Below, piece after piece: positions 4,827 through 5,669 of a stretch of 5,669 bases of DNA. This stretch comes from a bacterium (lineage in GTDB: Bacteria; SZUA-79; Acidulodesulfobacterales; Acidulodesulfobacteraceae): positions 1 to 5,669 of the forward strand of contig JAKACI010000109.1 of the NCBI GenBank assembly GCA_021821565.1, given 5' to 3'. The notes beneath the pieces were generated by a model. It was not told the DNA's origin. It saw only the letters and a list, made by a program, of their open reading frames with translations, and did not search any database. Each line of letters starts with the position of its first letter. The stretch's first letter is position 1. A program made the translations under genes and the position numbers.

Positions 4827-5669
4827 TTATTCATCCGGCTTTGTTTTCCACCTGTTATGAATCCAAAACCATTGTTCAGGATATTCTTTAATTATATTTT
4901 CAATTGTTATATGAAAAATATTTAAAATATTTATAACGTCTTCTTTTCTATTGCCTGTATAATTTATTTCTAAAGGCTCTCCAATTATTAATTTATGCCG
5001 AGAAAAATTACTTTGTCTAACAATAAAAGCAGGGAGCACTTTAGCTTTAGTTTTAGCGGCAATATTGGCAATACCCGGCATAGTGCATGCAGGATTTTCA
5101 AAAAAATCTACAAAAACACCTATTCTTTTAGATGCATTTTCATCGGGAAGAAATCCTATAATTTCCTTTTTATTTATAGCAGTCAATATTTCTTTAACAG
5201 CATTTTCCCTATTATAAATTACTTTATTGCCTGAAACAGTCCTTAGCTTATATAATATTTGCTCTATATATTCATTATCTAAAGGTCTTGCAAGAACATT
5301 GCCCTCGTATCCTTTAAGGCTGAACGTTTTTGCCAGCAGTTCCCAGTTTCCAAAATGCGCCGTTAAAAGTAGAATTGGTTCTTTGCCGTATATATCTTTT
5401 ACATTGCTAAAATCAGTTTTAACAAATTCATCTATATTTTCTTTATTATACTTATTAAGTCTAAAAATCTCAATAAAGACCATTCCAAGATTTTTATAAA
5501 AATTTACCGCAATTTTATTTAATTCTTCATCACTCTTATCATTCTTAAAAGCAATTTTTAAATTTTTAAAAACGCTTTTTGCATGTTTTTTATCTAATTT
5601 ATAAAAAGCAATACCGAGAAATCGGCCTAAAGCTAATGAGCAATTTAAAGGCAAAGCGTTAATTAAAAT
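4827..5669 (-). CDS. LpxL/HtrB-family lipid A acyltransferase, 5' end outside window
   Basis: The product is a lysophospholipid/lipid A acyltransferase-family enzyme (LpxL/HtrB/MsbB type), which adds a secondary acyl chain to lipid A precursors at the inner membrane. The catalytic HX4E motif is seen as TAHFGNWELL (His105 and Glu110 of the 280 visible residues). Further family marks are KNLKIAF (35-41), FLPDENASKRIGVFVDFF (173-190) and the near-universal C-terminal PEQWFWIHNRWKTKP. The frame stays open to the window edge: a TTG at 5654 could begin a 275-residue form, but the residues before it (ILINA, leading into LPLNCSLALGRFLG) continue the family's usual N-terminal pattern, so the true start with its membrane segment lies beyond 5669. 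The C-terminus is complete. Acyl donor and position cannot be told from sequence alone. Confidence 0.93.
   Translation of the reverse strand: MLINALPLNCSLALGRFLGIAFYKLDKKHAKSVFKNLKIAFKNDKSDEELNKIAVNFYKNLGMVFIEIFRLNKYNKENIDEFVKTDFSNVKDIYGKEPILLLTAHFGNWELLAKTFSLKGYEGNVLARPLDNEYIEQILYKLRTVSGNKVIYNRENAVKEILTAINKKEIIGFLPDENASKRIGVFVDFFENPACTMPGIANIAAKTKAKVLPAFIVRQSNFSRHKLIIGEPLEINYTGNRKEDVINILNIFHITIENIIKEYPEQWFWIHNRWKTKPDE

Noticed and set aside
4995..5499. Two plus-strand frames of 79 and 90 residues
   Set aside because: Both are antisense to the acyltransferase gene, whose conserved motifs occupy this region; their translations look like composition-driven shadows.
5652..5654. TTG as the start of the acyltransferase gene
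   Set aside because: The frame continues open to the window edge and the upstream residues fit the family's N-terminal pattern, so the true start is outside.

Overview
The window is AT-rich DNA from a Gram-negative bacterium: it encodes an outer-membrane TolC-type efflux protein and a lipid A-type (LpxL/HtrB) acyltransferase. The base composition, the DsrE-like sulfur protein and the abundance of intergenic repeats would suit an uncultured deltaproteobacterium-like lineage, but this placement is inference. Base 1 coincides with the start of the block shared with another repeat copy in the window, so the left edge is probably a contig end broken at a repeat.

Layout, left to right: a truncated repeat copy (1-93); tolC-like gene on minus (111-1556); a 369-bp gap with no gene; an ArsR/SmtB-family regulator on minus (1926-2213); a 783-bp gap holding a 201-bp mobile-looking palindromic element (2459-2659) and a second, unrelated 200-bp inverted-repeat structure (2759-2958); a DsrE-like gene on minus (2997-3467); a 417-bp divergent gap with another copy of the first element (3567-3768) and a good promoter; an FmdB-type zinc-ribbon gene on plus (3885-4109); a convergent gap with a hairpin and a minimal 46-bp palindromic copy of the element (4188-4233); an MTH1187-family thiamine-binding-type gene on minus (4401-4697); and a lysophospholipid/lipid A acyltransferase on minus that is cut by the right edge (4827-5669).

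The genes do not form an obvious pathway. All are separated by over 100 bp, so most are probably transcribed singly. The closest thing to a theme is that the ArsR-like regulator, with only two cysteines in its likely form, sits next to a DsrE-like persulfide-carrier-type gene and an efflux gene. The strongest unusual content is in the intergenic DNA: nine copies or near-copies of the terminal sequence AAAATTGCCGATAG lie in the gaps around the genes. They form a size series of palindromic elements (about 200, 151 and 40 bp between terminal 14-mers), and one has a core of hairpins like the ATTCC-N10-GGAAT repeats of other proteobacteria. A second observation is that three minus-strand genes lack a Shine-Dalgarno sequence, and in two of them (thiamine-binding and tolC) promoter-like hexamers lie so close to the ATG that the mRNA could be leaderless. 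The dsrE-like and fmdB genes have clear ribosome binding sites.
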